Source: Saccharomyces uvarum
Taxonomy: Eukaryota; Ascomycota; Saccharomycetes; Saccharomycetales; Saccharomycetaceae
Reading direction: 5' to 3'
Length of the DNA: 64,000 nt
Assembly: GCA_947243795.1 (NCBI GenBank)
Contig: OX365929.1
Coordinates: forward strand, 434,001-498,000
Shown here: positions 32,911-42,768 of the stretch, piece after piece
Layout of the letters: each line of letters starts with the position of its first letter
How positions within the stretch are numbered: position 1 is the first letter of the stretch
Program-made: the position numbers and the translations under genes
The notes under the pieces: model-generated
Seen by the model: the letters and a program-made list of their open reading frames with translations, nothing else
What the model was told of the DNA's origin: nothing
The model's database searches: none

Positions 32911-33078
32911 TTTTAGGAACCCGTATATCCAATAATTTATAGTGTTACTAAAACGAATATACATAGACAAAAGTCTTTGTTTCATTAGCTCTTCAACGAT
33001 AATGTGAAACCAAAAATAGAGAATATGAGCGAATGAAATAAAGCGATACTGCTGCATCATCTCTTTTATAATATTCTA

Positions 33079-33089
33079 TTTTACATTTT
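33079..33089 (+). promoter_or_regulatory. ARS consensus match in convergent TVP15/ARX1 region
   Basis: TTTTACATTTT matches the 11-bp ARS consensus WTTTAYRTTTW in all positions and lies in an AT-rich convergent intergenic region, a common location for origins. Most single matches are not active, and the extended consensus downstream is poor. Confidence 0.2.
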
Positions 33090-33142
33090 ATGATATACTT
33101 ATACTATTTATATATACGATATTTAAGAGTGTAAAGAGTTCC

Positions 33143-34924
33143 TTACATCTTCATAGTTTCTTCAACTTCAATGTTTGATGTGACAACACTTTTCTGCTTC
33201 ATTGGTTGTGTTTCCTTCAATAACAGCCCGAATCTCTTGTCCTTGGCCAAAGTAGCCAATTGGAAGATACCTTGAACAATTGAGTCTTCAGGGTTCAGTT
33301 CACGTTGAGAGTGAATCCAGCTTGGTTGACAAGTCTTGGAACCACCAGTTAATCTCAATAATTCTGGTCTGTCAGTTGTACTTACACTACTGTCACACAA
33401 TACGACAGTATTACATTCACGTGCAACTGGTAAAGAGATAGATTCATTAGTTGAATTCAATAAGGATTTAAGTTTGATAGCTGAAACACCCAATTTTGGT
33501 AAAGGCAATTCATGACCAGGTAATGTTAATGTAGTAGTGGCATCATAACTCAAATTACCGTTTGAGTTGGTGGCCTTCAAAATATGGTCCCATGGGATCC
33601 ATCTAGCAATCTGTATTGGACTTTCCACACATAAGTAATTGTTAGAAATTTCACTCATTCCAAGTCTAAATGATCTTAAATCCTTCTTTAGATTCTGGAG
33701 CTCTTCTTCGCTTTCATCGACGAATGGGAAGTTGGAAGATAAATGAGATAACTTCAACGGGTAAACACCTTGTCTATCAATCTTGGTTAATAGTTGTCTT
33801 GCGGTCTTTAGTTTGAGAATATGGACTTGAGCAAAATCTCTGACATAAATACCAGGTCTGGCAATCAACTCACCTTCCTTATGAGATTTACCAACATATG
33901 AATCTACAGTTTCCAAAGTAACCAAACCCTTTTTGCTGCAGTGTTCCAAAGATGCCATCTTTAAATCAATCAAATAGACTTCACCTGATTGCACAACGAA
34001 ATCGTCACTTGGAATAGCAGAAGCGTTAGTAAAGGGAGTAGATTGGCCGCGATCTACCACAGCCAAATCCTTGGCATCAGTGTTAGACAAAAGCTCTGCT
34101 TCTTGATGGGATTCTGCCCAAATAACACCTTTGTATTCTTTTTCAGCAACAATACCTTCGTTTTGGCCAGCTAAAAATCTTCTGATTCTTCTTACACGAG
34201 AACCAGGGACAATACCACAGTTGTAGGATCTGGCGATAGTGTCTACAATAGTTCTAATTACTTGGCCTGTGATACCCTTTGAAGCCCCACCTAATGAAGC
34301 AGGTAGCTTTTCTGGTGTTAAAGCACAAGCTAATAATGCAACTACTGTTTCCATAGCAATGTGAGCGGCAGCTACAGCATCTGCCTTACCACCTAACAAT
34401 GGTCCGGTTGGTTGAGGAGTAGGTTTGGTTTCATCAACTGGGTAAATAACCATCGTATGAGAAACTTCGGAAGTGTAACCATCAATGTGGACACCCAACG
34501 TAATTTTGACTAGATCGCCTGCTCTCAAGATACCAGTTACAGATGATGCAAATGTGGAATCTTTGTTTTTGTTCCAGTTTAACAAGTTTTGTGTATCGTC
34601 AATTTCTGGACTCCATCCGCCGGAAATTTGATCGATATCGATAGTAGTTGGAATAGCAATACCTCTTTCATTTACTTTGTTTTTGTAGTGCTGTTCCAAG
34701 CGAGTTAGCACAAAGGAATCTGTTAACAAACATAACTCTGAGACAGTTAGTTGACGCTGAGCAGTCTTGGTATGATACGAATCGTTGATCAAAGAGGTGA
34801 CATATTTCAGAGCAGTTTGTGCGATTTGCCCAGCTGTTCTATATTTGTTCAAGACCGATTCCTGTAGTACATTCTTGTCTTTTAACAAAATCTGAGTATC
34901 CTCGTGGGAGATAGCTAGAGCCAT
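33143..34924 (-). CDS. ARX1: 60S export and biogenesis factor Arx1
   Basis: Arx1 rides on late pre-60S particles at the polypeptide exit tunnel, helps nuclear export by contacting nucleoporins, and is removed in the cytoplasm by Rei1/Jjj1. The 593-residue protein has the fold of M24 methionine aminopeptidases (about residues 15-430: GQIAQTALKY, GDLVKITLGVHIDGY, VYLIDLKMAS) but lacks the metal-binding residues, as known for this family. An Arx1-specific C-terminal part follows. Length equals the S. cerevisiae protein. PAC and RRPE motifs lie just upstream. It is divergent from STE5. Confidence 0.96.
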   Translation of the reverse strand: MALAISHEDTQILLKDKNVLQESVLNKYRTAGQIAQTALKYVTSLINDSYHTKTAQRQLTVSELCLLTDSFVLTRLEQHYKNKVNERGIAIPTTIDIDQISGGWSPEIDDTQNLLNWNKNKDSTFASSVTGILRAGDLVKITLGVHIDGYTSEVSHTMVIYPVDETKPTPQPTGPLLGGKADAVAAAHIAMETVVALLACALTPEKLPASLGGASKGITGQVIRTIVDTIARSYNCGIVPGSRVRRIRRFLAGQNEGIVAEKEYKGVIWAESHQEAELLSNTDAKDLAVVDRGQSTPFTNASAIPSDDFVVQSGEVYLIDLKMASLEHCSKKGLVTLETVDSYVGKSHKEGELIARPGIYVRDFAQVHILKLKTARQLLTKIDRQGVYPLKLSHLSSNFPFVDESEEELQNLKKDLRSFRLGMSEISNNYLCVESPIQIARWIPWDHILKATNSNGNLSYDATTTLTLPGHELPLPKLGVSAIKLKSLLNSTNESISLPVARECNTVVLCDSSVSTTDRPELLRLTGGSKTCQPSWIHSQRELNPEDSIVQGIFQLATLAKDKRFGLLLKETQPMKQKSVVTSNIEVEETMKM

Positions 34925-34991
34925 TGTATTTTTAGAGGTATTGGTCGAGTCAGGTTGTTTTTGAGTGTATCTACAATAATGCGATGTTCTA

Positions 34992-35043
34992 GCTCATCTC
35001 ATCTCTTCCACTGAAATTTTTCTTTACCTCTGTAAAATTTTTT
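34992..35043 (-). promoter_or_regulatory. PAC and RRPE motifs, ARX1 promoter
   Basis: Two overlapping CTCATC cores (34993-34998 and 34998-35003), the reverse complement of the PAC core GATGAG, are followed by TGAAATTTTTC (35012-35022, RRPE-like) and an AAAATTTTTTCA stretch near 35034. They start about 70 bp upstream of ARX1, as expected for a ribosome-biogenesis gene. Confidence 0.65.
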
Positions 35044-35784
35044 CAAAATGTAAAAAAAAATGGAAGAGGCAAAACCCTATTCCGGGTAATTAAGAGCTAG
35101 GGTTGTGGCCTGTCGCCATTAGGGTATTATCGGCTTCTCTGAAGCTGATAGAAGATGATAGTCAGATACAGATTAGACCACACGAGAGAACAGCTGGTGA
35201 GAAGTGTGTATACGATTACCGAGTACTATTTATCAGGCGGTTCCCTTTGGACACTGCTGCTCATACCTACAACTTTGTTGCCCGCCATTGAGATAGGTAC
35301 AAATATAGGACTTTGTTTTGAGCAGTGCAGTAACAACATCCTCGAGGACTACACACATCGGAAGAATCAGAATGGCTTAACGTCTTAAAACGACATCAAA
35401 TTACATTTGTTGAAAATTTCTTACTAGTACATTGTTCCCAGTACGGGTACTATTACTGATTGGCGTTAACGTTTTGTAGAATCGCAATGGCTTCGAGCAG
35501 ACCTGGAGACTGCAATTGAGCATCAGGCATACAAACTTATGATAACTTTCCCTCTTCTTTTTTGCTCTCTTGCGTATCGGTATGTACCTCGTAAACTTAT
35601 ACATCATGTACTTTTCTGCATCAATCACATAACTGCATCGGAAAAGAAGATACCGAGAATTTCTTCAAAAATCACGACAAAAAGAAACAAGAAAAAAAAA
35701 AGTTAAGAAAGCTCTAAAACGTGATAACCTACTTTGCAACTGGACTGAAGTAAGGGAGGAAGCACTGGAGAAATAGACGTACAG
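35044..35784. other. Divergent intergenic region ARX1/STE5
   Basis: No gene is recognised. Several short frames (for example 35103-35388) lack family features. No exact TGAAACA pheromone element was seen next to STE5. Confidence 0.5.
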
Positions 35785-38553
35785 ATGATGCAAACTCCGA
35801 CAGACAATATAATTTCTCCATATAATAACTTTGGCAGCCCAGCACAATACAATACGTCTTTAAAAACTCCTAGGCAAGTTACAGATATAGAAAAGCCAAG
35901 TACACTATCGCCGTTGTCAAGAGGGAAGAAATGGACAGAAAAACTGTCTAGATTTCAGAGAAGTAGTGGCAAGAAAAAACGATTCTCGCCTTCTCCTGCT
36001 TCGTCTTCCACCTTTTCCTTTTCTCCTAACCCAAGAATCACTTCCTCAAACTCTTCTGGTAAAGAAGACAGCAATTTACTCAGCACACCTTCATCTGTTC
36101 TCACTGAGCATTTGCCACAACATCCCCACAGAACATCTTCTTTACCAAGACCTAATTCTAAGCTATTTTATGCAAGTCATAGCGATTTATCTCGAGCCAA
36201 TGAGCTTCCGACCGAGGAAAATGTCAGTATTTATACGTCACATAATATTCCACCCAAGGTCGCTCCGTTTGGTTATCCGATTCCAAGAATCTCGAGCAAA
36301 AAATCCTTCTTGAATGAAGCCTGTACGCTGTGTGACGAACCCATTTCTAGCAGAAGAAAGGGAGAAAAGGTTATAGAGCTTGTATGCGGACATTTAAGCC
36401 ATCAGGAATGTCTTATCGTATCCTTTGGAAACACTTCAAAGGCAGATGTAGGGGCACTCTTTCCACCATGTACGAAATGTAAAGAGGATGCTAACAAGGC
36501 TGTTCAGTGCATTCCAAAAAACGAAGAATTAAAAGATATGCTTATTTCAGATTTCTTAATCAACAAAGTTCCAGATTCAGAGCTACCAACTACACCACAG
36601 TCTCAGTTCCCTCTACCTTCACCGTTACTTCCACCTTTTGGTTTATCATATACGCCAGTTGAAAGACAAACCATATATTCGCAGACTCCAAATCTAGGCC
36701 CAAATCTTATATTAGCCGCTCCTCCAAAGGATAGGAACCAAATTCCACAAAAGTATTCAACAAGGCCATTTTTACATTCTCCCCAGAATCATAGAAGAAC
36801 AACATCTAGAGGAAGTTCTGTATTTGCTACAACATCTGTGATCTCATCTGCTAATGACACTATTTCCGTTACTTCGGATTCCGTACTATCAAGGGATGAC
36901 GAGACTAAAATTCCGCTGCCACTTTTAAGGTCGTATTTTATTCAAGTACTCCTAAACAACTTTCGTGAAGAATTAGAAGATTGGATAATAGACGCGGACT
37001 ATGGCTTACTACGGCTGGTAGACAAATTGATGGTTTCAAAAGATGGCCAAACCTACCTTCAATGTTGGTGTTTCTTATTCGAAAATGCACTTATAATAGC
37101 AAGACTGAATGACGAGGAAGAAGATGTTCTGGAAATTACACTAAACGAACTAGAAATATATACACCAATAAGTGATTTGAGAATGACGACGCTGGAGGCT
37201 TCAGTTCTCAAATGTACTTTAAGTAAAGAAAATTGTTCTAATTCAGCAGATCTTTACATCATCGAAAAGATAAATTCAAACGAAAGCACAACAATACAAA
37301 AATGGATATCTGCCTTATTGAATCATGATTTTGTATTTGATGAGAAAAATATCACATCCACATTACCTACTCTTCCAATACTAAAGAATTTTTCAGATGT
37401 TGCAGATAGCGACAACTGTGAAACAAGCACTTTCCTAGGCTTAATTAAGCCTAACAAAATTGTCGAAGTTGGAAATATGGATCACGATAATGATACGGTA
37501 ATCATAAGGAGAGGATTCACTTTAGATCCGACTGAATCGTCTAGGCAGAGTACAGTTGATACCATACAATCTGTTCTAACTACAATTAGCTCAATTCTTT
37601 CCTTAAAACGTGAAAGACCTGATAATTTGGTGATAATCTTACAGATTGATTTCAATAAATTGAAGGAAAAAGGAAACTCAACTATTATTTACAACAGTTT
37701 GAAAGCGTTAATGCTCAAATTTTCACGTCTGCAATTTTGTTTCGTTGATCGGAGCAATTATGTATTAGACTATGGATTGGTGTCAGACAAAGTAGATTCA
37801 TCGGATGCCATTTCAAAATTGGAATCAGAGCACTCTTCAACACAGTTTTCTTCCGTTTGGTTAAAGGATGCTTTATATCCCAAGAATATTCATGGGCATC
37901 TAGGTATTATAGCCGTGTCAAATAGTAATATGGAAGCAGAGAAGTCTGTATTATTTCAGGATTACAAATGCTTCACAAGCTTTGGAAGAAGACGGCCTAA
38001 CGAATTAAAGGTTAAAGTGGGTTATTTGAATGTAGATTATAGCGATAAGATTAACGAACTCGTTGAGGTTGGTTCTTGGAACTTTGTTTTAGAAACTCTT
38101 TGTTATAGTTTCAGTCTAAGCTTTGACGACGACGACGACGACGACGAAGAAGATGATGACGATGATGACTCAACTGAAAACGAATTTGATAGAAGCTCTA
38201 AGTCATTATCGGACGTCGAATCTACGACTACTATTCATATTGACTCTCCATTTGGTGACGAAAACTTTACAGGAAATCTATCAGGTGACAGAAATTCCAA
38301 TGATGACAGTGAGTACCGCAATTGGACAAAGCTAGAGGTTATTAGTCCCACAGCACAATCACCATTGGTCTCCAATATCAGACTTTCACTTTATTCTAAC
38401 AGAGAAGACACTAGTGAAAGTGAGAATGGCGCATCTGCCCTGTTACTCAATGATATAGATAGAAGGATTGGCGAAATAAGAAGGCGTGGTTCGTTTTCAG
38501 GTCTAATGGAAAGTGGCAATGATACCTATCCACTCCATATAGATTATATTTAA
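35785..38553 (+). CDS. STE5: Pheromone MAPK scaffold Ste5
   Basis: Ste5 is the scaffold that binds G-beta-gamma (Ste4-Ste18), Ste11, Ste7 and Fus3 in the mating pathway. The 922-residue protein has an N-terminal basic amphipathic membrane/nuclear signal (about residues 46-66; GKKWTEKLSRFQRSSGKKKR) with many flanking Ser-Pro sites for Cdk inhibition. A RING-H2 domain runs from C180-x2-C183 to C229-x2-C232. A PH-like domain (about 390-520) and a von Willebrand type A-like Fus3/Ste7-binding domain (about 590-780) follow, then an acidic Asp-rich run (about 780-795). The start is the first of two adjacent Met codons, as in S. cerevisiae (917 residues). The stop lies 71 bp from the SPO71 stop. Confidence 0.96.
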   Translation: MMQTPTDNIISPYNNFGSPAQYNTSLKTPRQVTDIEKPSTLSPLSRGKKWTEKLSRFQRSSGKKKRFSPSPASSSTFSFSPNPRITSSNSSGKEDSNLLSTPSSVLTEHLPQHPHRTSSLPRPNSKLFYASHSDLSRANELPTEENVSIYTSHNIPPKVAPFGYPIPRISSKKSFLNEACTLCDEPISSRRKGEKVIELVCGHLSHQECLIVSFGNTSKADVGALFPPCTKCKEDANKAVQCIPKNEELKDMLISDFLINKVPDSELPTTPQSQFPLPSPLLPPFGLSYTPVERQTIYSQTPNLGPNLILAAPPKDRNQIPQKYSTRPFLHSPQNHRRTTSRGSSVFATTSVISSANDTISVTSDSVLSRDDETKIPLPLLRSYFIQVLLNNFREELEDWIIDADYGLLRLVDKLMVSKDGQTYLQCWCFLFENALIIARLNDEEEDVLEITLNELEIYTPISDLRMTTLEASVLKCTLSKENCSNSADLYIIEKINSNESTTIQKWISALLNHDFVFDEKNITSTLPTLPILKNFSDVADSDNCETSTFLGLIKPNKIVEVGNMDHDNDTVIIRRGFTLDPTESSRQSTVDTIQSVLTTISSILSLKRERPDNLVIILQIDFNKLKEKGNSTIIYNSLKALMLKFSRLQFCFVDRSNYVLDYGLVSDKVDSSDAISKLESEHSSTQFSSVWLKDALYPKNIHGHLGIIAVSNSNMEAEKSVLFQDYKCFTSFGRRRPNELKVKVGYLNVDYSDKINELVEVGSWNFVLETLCYSFSLSFDDDDDDDEEDDDDDDSTENEFDRSSKSLSDVESTTTIHIDSPFGDENFTGNLSGDRNSNDDSEYRNWTKLEVISPTAQSPLVSNIRLSLYSNREDTSESENGASALLLNDIDRRIGEIRRRGSFSGLMESGNDTYPLHIDYI

Positions 38554-38624
38554 AGTACGTATTAATTTAAATGCAACAGTAGATCGAGAAAGCACCCATA
38601 TGTAATTTTCCTAGCTATGTAAGA

Positions 38625-41600
38625 TCAAATAACCTGATTTTGCTCATTCGAAGAGGAAGCTGACTTCCTCAGCCTTTCAAGTTCATCATAAATGGACAAT
38701 ACCCAAATATCTCTCTCTTGCCTTGACCTTGCCATGAAGACCATCGACTTTCCGCTTACACCTAACTTTTTGAGGTAATGAATCCTATCTGTGTTTGACC
38801 CATTGGAGTTATCCAGATCAATTTCTAGAGCCGAAGGTGGATCAACATACTTATCTTGTCCATCTGAAAATTCTGTATATTTCTTTTCATTCCCTTTCTT
38901 TGGCGACGGATTGCTGGTAATTGCATGTCTTGTTCCAAACCAAAGAGTAAAGCATCGTGAACTTTCGTCTTCCACAGATCTCCATCCGTCTCCATAAACG
39001 CGAGGAAGGGTATGAGATCCAAAATTAATTTCATCAAAAGTACGATCTCTTTGCAAAAGATCTAATTCGGTTGTAGTTCCCGAGTATAGATAACAATCGT
39101 CAATTGGAATAGTCATGTAGTGAGCATATTCCAAAACCTCCTTGGCAAAACCCGTGGTTGACCTATGAAAGCAGTGAAACAAAATGATAAAACCAGATAT
39201 CAAAACTACGTAATATTTTGAGAAAACAGAATGTTTGTGTGGTTTTTGATATAAAGGTCCCTTTTGAATCAATGGCCTACATAGCGATATTCCGTTGGCA
39301 TTGAAAGTATGTTCATCTGCGCGGCCGTTTTCTATGATCCAGCGTAATGTATTCTCACCAATTTTCGTTTCCTCCTCACCATTAAGCTTTAGAAGACCAG
39401 CATTGGAACGTCTTATTCTTAGAAGCCTATTTGTATCTTCTCTTTGTTTGCTTTTCCAGTAATGTGACATCTTTTTCAGTTGCGTGACCCACTGTTCTGC
39501 AACTGTTACCGATGAAGCAAGAAGTTTCAATAGGAGACCGTTCGAGGTTTCAATATTTATAATAGATTGGGAAACGTCTTCAACACTGTAGCTTTTGTGC
39601 CAAAAAAGTTCACTTGCTTCTTTGTAAACACCGTATTTTATTTTATCGCCTTCGCAGTCATCTGTTGTTCCTTGGTATATGTCTTTTATTTCTGTCAAAT
39701 CAATCATAGTGTCTGTTTTTAGTATTTGGTCAATCCTTCTATGAAAGCACTGAAACGCATAGAAATCCCTGGAGTCATATTCATCTTGAGTAGTCTGGCA
39801 ATTCATCCACTCTATGTGGCTATCCGAGTTTAAGGGATAGGGCTGTTGGTTGTAAGCTTCTGGAATTGTTTTCCACTGTTTCCAAACCTCTTCTTTTTCC
39901 TTTTCCGTACTATCTTCATCGATCATCGCATCTATAGGTAGCGGGGGAGTTGCTCTATATGCCTTCATAGAAAACAGTAAATTATCACACGTAAAAAAAT
40001 AAGCTGTTGTGATATTAAATTTACCAAAACGTGTTCTCAGAGATCCGTATTTGTCGGTCAATCTTATCAAAAAGCCTTCGATTGGCGAGATTTCTTCTAA
40101 AACATCTCCAGTTACAGATGTTGTTTCCCTTGAATAGTTTGCTATTGGCCTGTACTGGATCAAATGAGACTGGCAAAATGCATAGAGTCCTGTCATTAGG
40201 GAGTCTCCGTCACATGGAATCCATTCCAATCTATCATATCTCTTCAAAGCACACCCCAGTATAATATTTTCTGAATCCCATTTCTTGATCAAAGAATCAT
40301 ATCGTGCCAATTTTAACTTTTCTAAGATAGCAACTGTGAAAAATCGCAAAATAGGATGTTGAAAAATTTTATAACCTTTTTCGAGAAAACAGAGTTTTAG
40401 TTTGTCTTGTTCTTGTTTTCCTAAGGCTCGTAATTTTCGAAATGCTTTTTCATTCAGATTGATTTTAATTGAGATTTCAGTTTGTGGGATTTTCAAATTG
40501 ATGGTTGGTGTGAATAATTGATGATCCAACGTATTAAGGAGGAAATTATACCACATACCCGATGAGCGTATACTGTTACATCTTAAAATAAAAATCTTAA
40601 TAGGGCAAAAGTGCTTTAATCCCTCCTTACTTTCGATGCTTTCGTCAACGAATCCACCTAACCGTTCATCGGGCTTTTGAATGGATATTGTCTTATCGAG
40701 TGAGCTATAAAATCTCACGATGCAATTTCTTGTGAGAAAAAAATCCAATGGGTTACGATGATACTTTTTGTCTACAGGGCTAACATCTTCAATTTCTGGA
40801 ATATAGCGATGGCGGTAAAACTGTAAAATAATAGGGGGATCATACCTTCCTGTTGATCTTGCAATGACAATATATTCCTTCCATCGTTCACTGACTCTTG
40901 TATCGAAGCATTCGTTTTCTGTGAAGTTAGAAAGTGGTACCTTATTTTGTATGGCCTCTTTCACCAATACTAGCATTTTTTCTTTTTTGAGAATCTGGCC
41001 AGAGCTTTTTCGAACGGTCCCATAAGTTGTAAGGGAATTTGTTACGCCCAAAACAGCTCCAACGCTATCTTTGAGCTTGCAGTTAGTTTTGTTTCTGGCA
41101 TAATCGACACGTTTTCTTATATGATGGGAATGCTTAGAAGCTAATCTATTGTGTATAATGTTTTCTTCCAGTGTCAATTGTGTTGGATAGGGAGGCAAGA
41201 CATCGAAAAACGGAAGCTTGCTTGAATCCGCTCTACTAATTTCTTCATCTAAATTTCTTTTCGTGCACTGGAAAGCAATGGAAGTCTTCTGCCCATCATC
41301 GAGAGAACTGCCATCATTCCGAGAAGATTTCCATGTCGAAAGGGTCTCCTTTTCTATAGTTTGTAGCGCATCACGAACTATTTTGTCATTCTGAGTTAAT
41401 GGCAGATTATCGATGGCATGTGTTGTTGAAACGTCATCACTCAAGTCATCCGAATGACTGAAATGCTCTATCTCATCAAAAAAACTGTCTTTATTGGGAT
41501 TTATCCGATTCGTAGCTGCATTTATACTACGGGCAGAGTATCTCAAAGTGTCCTCAGAAGGTTCCCTGTTATCGTCAAAATCTGTGACCCTAACCATTAT

Positions 41601-42383
41601 TCTTGAGGGGCAAATCGCCCTTTCGTTCGATTCTGACTTGTCTTCTCCAGGCGGCCTTTCTCTATGCTGTTCGTCTCCTTGATTCAGAGTTAAAACCCCC
41701 AGCTTAGGTTTTGTATTCATCCCTTTGTAATCCTTCTTTTCTAGAATTGACTTGCTTATCCCATGTTCCGCCGTCTCATTTAACACTAAAGCCATTGAAC
41801 CGTTGTTGCCGGGGCCCTGTGCATTTTTCACTTTAAATGAATCTTCTCGCATTGGTGAACTATCTGAGGAGCTTAGGCACCTTTTGGATGGAATTATTTT
41901 ACACTCACTAGTTAGTACGGGGCTCGAACTAGCCCTGTCCATCTCTGCGCTCGGGTCACTGCGATAATAGCTATCACGGATTGCTGTATTGTTTTCATAA
42001 GACCATGTAAAATGCTTTCTCAAATGTGATGCAGAAGGAATTTTCCCCATATTTTTTTTATAAACTGTTTTATAGCCGTATCTTCGCAGCATTTTCGATT
42101 GCTTCCTAATCTTTCTAAGTGAAAATTTGGTCAGAAGTTTCCAAAACTGATTATTTTGATCGGCGTACCATTGTTTTGGAATGCCGCCTAACAAAGTCAC
42201 CTCTGAGCACTTAGAAAGCTCTATAGGGGAAATATAAGACAACCTAAAGGCCGTGAAGGAATGTCGAGGAATAGTGAAGATCTTAACATTAGCATTTTGT
42301 GGTGAGCCAAAGCTTGCCAGTCTCTGCGCATACTTCACATCGTCTTCAACAACGCTAAGAAAATGATCCATCTTGGCTGTCAT
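38625..42383 (-). CDS. SPO71: Spore-wall / prospore membrane protein Spo71
   Basis: Spo71 is a meiosis-specific protein that recruits the Vps13-Spo73 machinery to the prospore membrane and is needed for its growth and for spore-wall formation. The 1252-residue protein has a long low-complexity N-terminal region, a middle domain of the Spo71/Mcp5 type and PH domains in the C-terminal third (for example KGPLYQKPHKHSVFSKYYVVLISGF near residue 1055). There is no membrane span. An upstream 90-codon open frame overlapping the start in another frame is not part of it. The S. cerevisiae protein is 1245 residues. Confidence 0.95.
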   Translation of the reverse strand: MTAKMDHFLSVVEDDVKYAQRLASFGSPQNANVKIFTIPRHSFTAFRLSYISPIELSKCSEVTLLGGIPKQWYADQNNQFWKLLTKFSLRKIRKQSKMLRRYGYKTVYKKNMGKIPSASHLRKHFTWSYENNTAIRDSYYRSDPSAEMDRASSSPVLTSECKIIPSKRCLSSSDSSPMREDSFKVKNAQGPGNNGSMALVLNETAEHGISKSILEKKDYKGMNTKPKLGVLTLNQGDEQHRERPPGEDKSESNERAICPSRIMVRVTDFDDNREPSEDTLRYSARSINAATNRINPNKDSFFDEIEHFSHSDDLSDDVSTTHAIDNLPLTQNDKIVRDALQTIEKETLSTWKSSRNDGSSLDDGQKTSIAFQCTKRNLDEEISRADSSKLPFFDVLPPYPTQLTLEENIIHNRLASKHSHHIRKRVDYARNKTNCKLKDSVGAVLGVTNSLTTYGTVRKSSGQILKKEKMLVLVKEAIQNKVPLSNFTENECFDTRVSERWKEYIVIARSTGRYDPPIILQFYRHRYIPEIEDVSPVDKKYHRNPLDFFLTRNCIVRFYSSLDKTISIQKPDERLGGFVDESIESKEGLKHFCPIKIFILRCNSIRSSGMWYNFLLNTLDHQLFTPTINLKIPQTEISIKINLNEKAFRKLRALGKQEQDKLKLCFLEKGYKIFQHPILRFFTVAILEKLKLARYDSLIKKWDSENIILGCALKRYDRLEWIPCDGDSLMTGLYAFCQSHLIQYRPIANYSRETTSVTGDVLEEISPIEGFLIRLTDKYGSLRTRFGKFNITTAYFFTCDNLLFSMKAYRATPPLPIDAMIDEDSTEKEKEEVWKQWKTIPEAYNQQPYPLNSDSHIEWMNCQTTQDEYDSRDFYAFQCFHRRIDQILKTDTMIDLTEIKDIYQGTTDDCEGDKIKYGVYKEASELFWHKSYSVEDVSQSIINIETSNGLLLKLLASSVTVAEQWVTQLKKMSHYWKSKQREDTNRLLRIRRSNAGLLKLNGEEETKIGENTLRWIIENGRADEHTFNANGISLCRPLIQKGPLYQKPHKHSVFSKYYVVLISGFIILFHCFHRSTTGFAKEVLEYAHYMTIPIDDCYLYSGTTTELDLLQRDRTFDEINFGSHTLPRVYGDGWRSVEDESSRCFTLWFGTRHAITSNPSPKKGNEKKYTEFSDGQDKYVDPPSALEIDLDNSNGSNTDRIHYLKKLGVSGKSMVFMARSRQERDIWVLSIYDELERLRKSASSSNEQNQVI

Positions 42384-42768
42384 TCTCCGGATAGAAATTT
42401 TTTTTCCTTTGTGACTCTTGCTGTGGCTGTTTTGTTTCCTTCAAACTTCTACCCTGCATATCAATTTCCACAATGATTTTCTCTTTCTTTTGAGGCACGG
42501 CGCAAACTCCGAACTCTGCAGAAAAAATGAATAGAAGTTTGAGCTTGTAAACGAAGGAATCAGTCCTTTTGAAGAAGAAGTAGGTTGCAGAAGTATAAAA
42601 AAAAGTCACTATGATAACTGCGCCCACGTTGGACGTTGAAATGGGATGGTTGCTGTCGAAAGTGATTAAGTGTTTACATTTTATGTAGAAAGAATTCGTT
42701 TTTGTTAAAATGAACTCTGGAACCCTTCCTTATAAATTACAAAAAAAGTTCTACGCGTTAATGTCTAT
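42384..42768. other. SPO71 upstream region and TMS1 3' flank
   Basis: No gene. I looked for a perfect middle sporulation element (CRCAAAW) for SPO71; only near matches occur, such as CACAAAG (minus strand, near 42410) and CGCAAAC (near 42500). Confidence 0.45.

Noticed and set aside
35641-35784. Possible pheromone response element upstream of STE5
   Set aside because: Only AGAAACA was found, one mismatch from TGAAACA; too weak to call.
42355-42627. 90-codon frame overlapping the SPO71 start
   Set aside because: It uses a different frame over the SPO71 promoter and has no protein features.
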